From an uncultured Cytophagaceae bacterium (GTDB lineage Bacteria; Bacteroidota; Bacteroidia; Cytophagales; Spirosomataceae), in NCBI GenBank assembly GCA_903933935.1, contig CAIZMB010000127.1, positions 1 to 41,700 of the forward strand: a DNA stretch of 41,700 nucleotides. The letters run 5' to 3'. Below, one piece after another: positions 41,558-41,700 of the stretch. How positions within the stretch are numbered: position 1 is the stretch's first letter; every line of letters starts with the position of its first letter. The position numbers and the translations under genes were made by a program. A model generated the notes under the pieces. That model saw only the letters and a list, made by a program, of their open reading frames with translations. It was not told the DNA's origin and searched no databases.

Positions 41558-41695
41558 ATGTCAAAAAGTAATTATAGTTTAATTTGGAATGGTTTTGATT
41601 CGAATAGGATAGGTTATGAAATGATTCCATTCTACCGTACGGTAACTGGAAACCACTCAGGGCGAGTGGTTTCTTTTATTTTACGGGAGTGGTAG
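41558..41695 (+). pseudogene. Short ORF running through the right repeat, possibly a truncated gene
   Basis: An ATG at 41558 opens 45 codons beginning MSKSNYSLIWNGFDSNRIGY. The last about 15 codons are encoded by the 49-nt repeat (NHSGRVVSFILREW), and the stop is in the repeat. The first 30 residues resemble nothing I recognise. It may be the start of a gene cut off by insertion, or not a gene. Confidence 0.25.
41649..41682 (+). terminator. Second copy of the tRNA-Glu terminator hairpin
   Basis: The same perfect 10-bp stem (GAAACCACTC/GAGTGGTTTC, loop AGGGC, TTTTATTTT tail) as at 35964-35997. No tRNA precedes it. It would also terminate the cupin message. Confidence 0.8.
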
Positions 41696-41697
41696 CA
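41649..41697 (+). repeat. Right 49-nt direct repeat (attR-like)
   Basis: 48 of 49 bases match 35964-36012. Just upstream, CGTACGG (41636-41642) and GATTCC also occur in the 3' end of the tRNA-Glu gene, but spacing differs and no cloverleaf can be drawn. This may be a decayed remnant of the tRNA end. Confidence 0.8.
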
Positions 41698-41700
41698 GGA

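Larger units (their letters stand above)
35964..41697. mobile_element. Putative tRNA-Glu-associated genomic island (about 5.7 kb)
   Basis: The segment is bounded by 49-nt direct repeats, the left one abutting tRNA-Glu. It carries an AraC regulator, two exported NTF2-like proteins, a molybdenum hydroxylase and a cupin, none related to the housekeeping genes outside. A hand count gives 64 G+C of 120 bases in part of the large hydroxylase gene (39061-39180), against 38 of 120 in part of metG (16381-16500). No integrase, transposase or transfer gene lies inside, so it is a non-autonomous or decayed island, or one module of a larger array continuing past the window. Confidence 0.6.

Noticed and set aside
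41440-41648. A second tRNA gene in front of the right repeat
   Set aside because: Only short pieces (GATTCC, CGTACGG) match the tRNA-Glu 3' end. No acceptor, D-arm or anticodon arm can be drawn.
1-41700. CRISPR array, insertion sequence or toxin-antitoxin pair
   Set aside because: No regularly spaced repeats, no transposase with terminal inverted repeats and no recognisable toxin or antitoxin were found on either strand.

Overview
The window looks like a chromosomal stretch from a member of the Bacteroidota, probably a Cytophagales-type freshwater or environmental bacterium. The reasons are an AT-rich genome (about one third G+C in hand-counted housekeeping lines), promoter boxes of the Bacteroidota form TAnnTTTG, a fused ThrA, a MetG with a C-terminal tRNA-binding domain, an S21-XerC gene pair and a DUF3109 protein. 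The genus cannot be fixed from the sequence alone.

Layout. 1-4340 is the 3' part of a SUF iron-sulfur cluster operon (sufC cut by the window edge, then sufD, sufS, sufE, a DUF59/SufT-like gene and a bacilliredoxin), closed by a strong hairpin terminator. 4402-8762 (minus) holds a large two-unit M16 peptidase and a TPR protein. 8869-11497 (plus) holds a Ppx/GppA phosphatase, an ExbB/ExbD pair and a DUF421 membrane protein. 11563-14963 is thrA-thrB, meeting a minus-strand rpsU-xerC pair (14960-16063). metG follows, then a short region with a duplicated 27-nt leader and two tiny ORFs, then a small exported protein of unknown function. 19179-33717 is dense housekeeping DNA: pth, an SDR, rlmB, an AlkB-like dioxygenase, two methyltransferases, an MltD-like murein transglycosylase with LysM domains, DUF3109, an alkyltransferase-like protein, mtgA, hemW, a second M16 peptidase, a family 9 glycosyltransferase, pyrB-pyrR-rfbC, pyrF and DUF2721. 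glgB (33862-35760) follows after a possible small RNA.

35889-41697 is the accessory part. A tRNA-Glu gene with its own promoter is followed by a perfect hairpin terminator. A 49-nt copy of that terminator region (one mismatch) recurs at the very end of the window, 5.7 kb away, so the DNA between looks like a tRNA-associated island with attL- and attR-like ends. Its cargo is an AraC regulator, two tandem exported NTF2-like proteins, a two-subunit molybdenum hydroxylase (IorA/IorB type, the large subunit with a Tat signal) and an exported cupin. The hydroxylase genes are clearly richer in G+C than the rest of the window, while the cupin is AT-rich. No integrase is present inside the repeats.

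How genes work together: the SUF genes form one cluster-assembly machine. thrA/thrB supply most steps from aspartate to phosphohomoserine. pyrB/pyrR/pyrF belong to pyrimidine synthesis and salvage. mtgA, the MltD-like protein and the glycosyltransferase belong to envelope building. The island genes look like a periplasmic oxidation module acting on an unknown small substrate.
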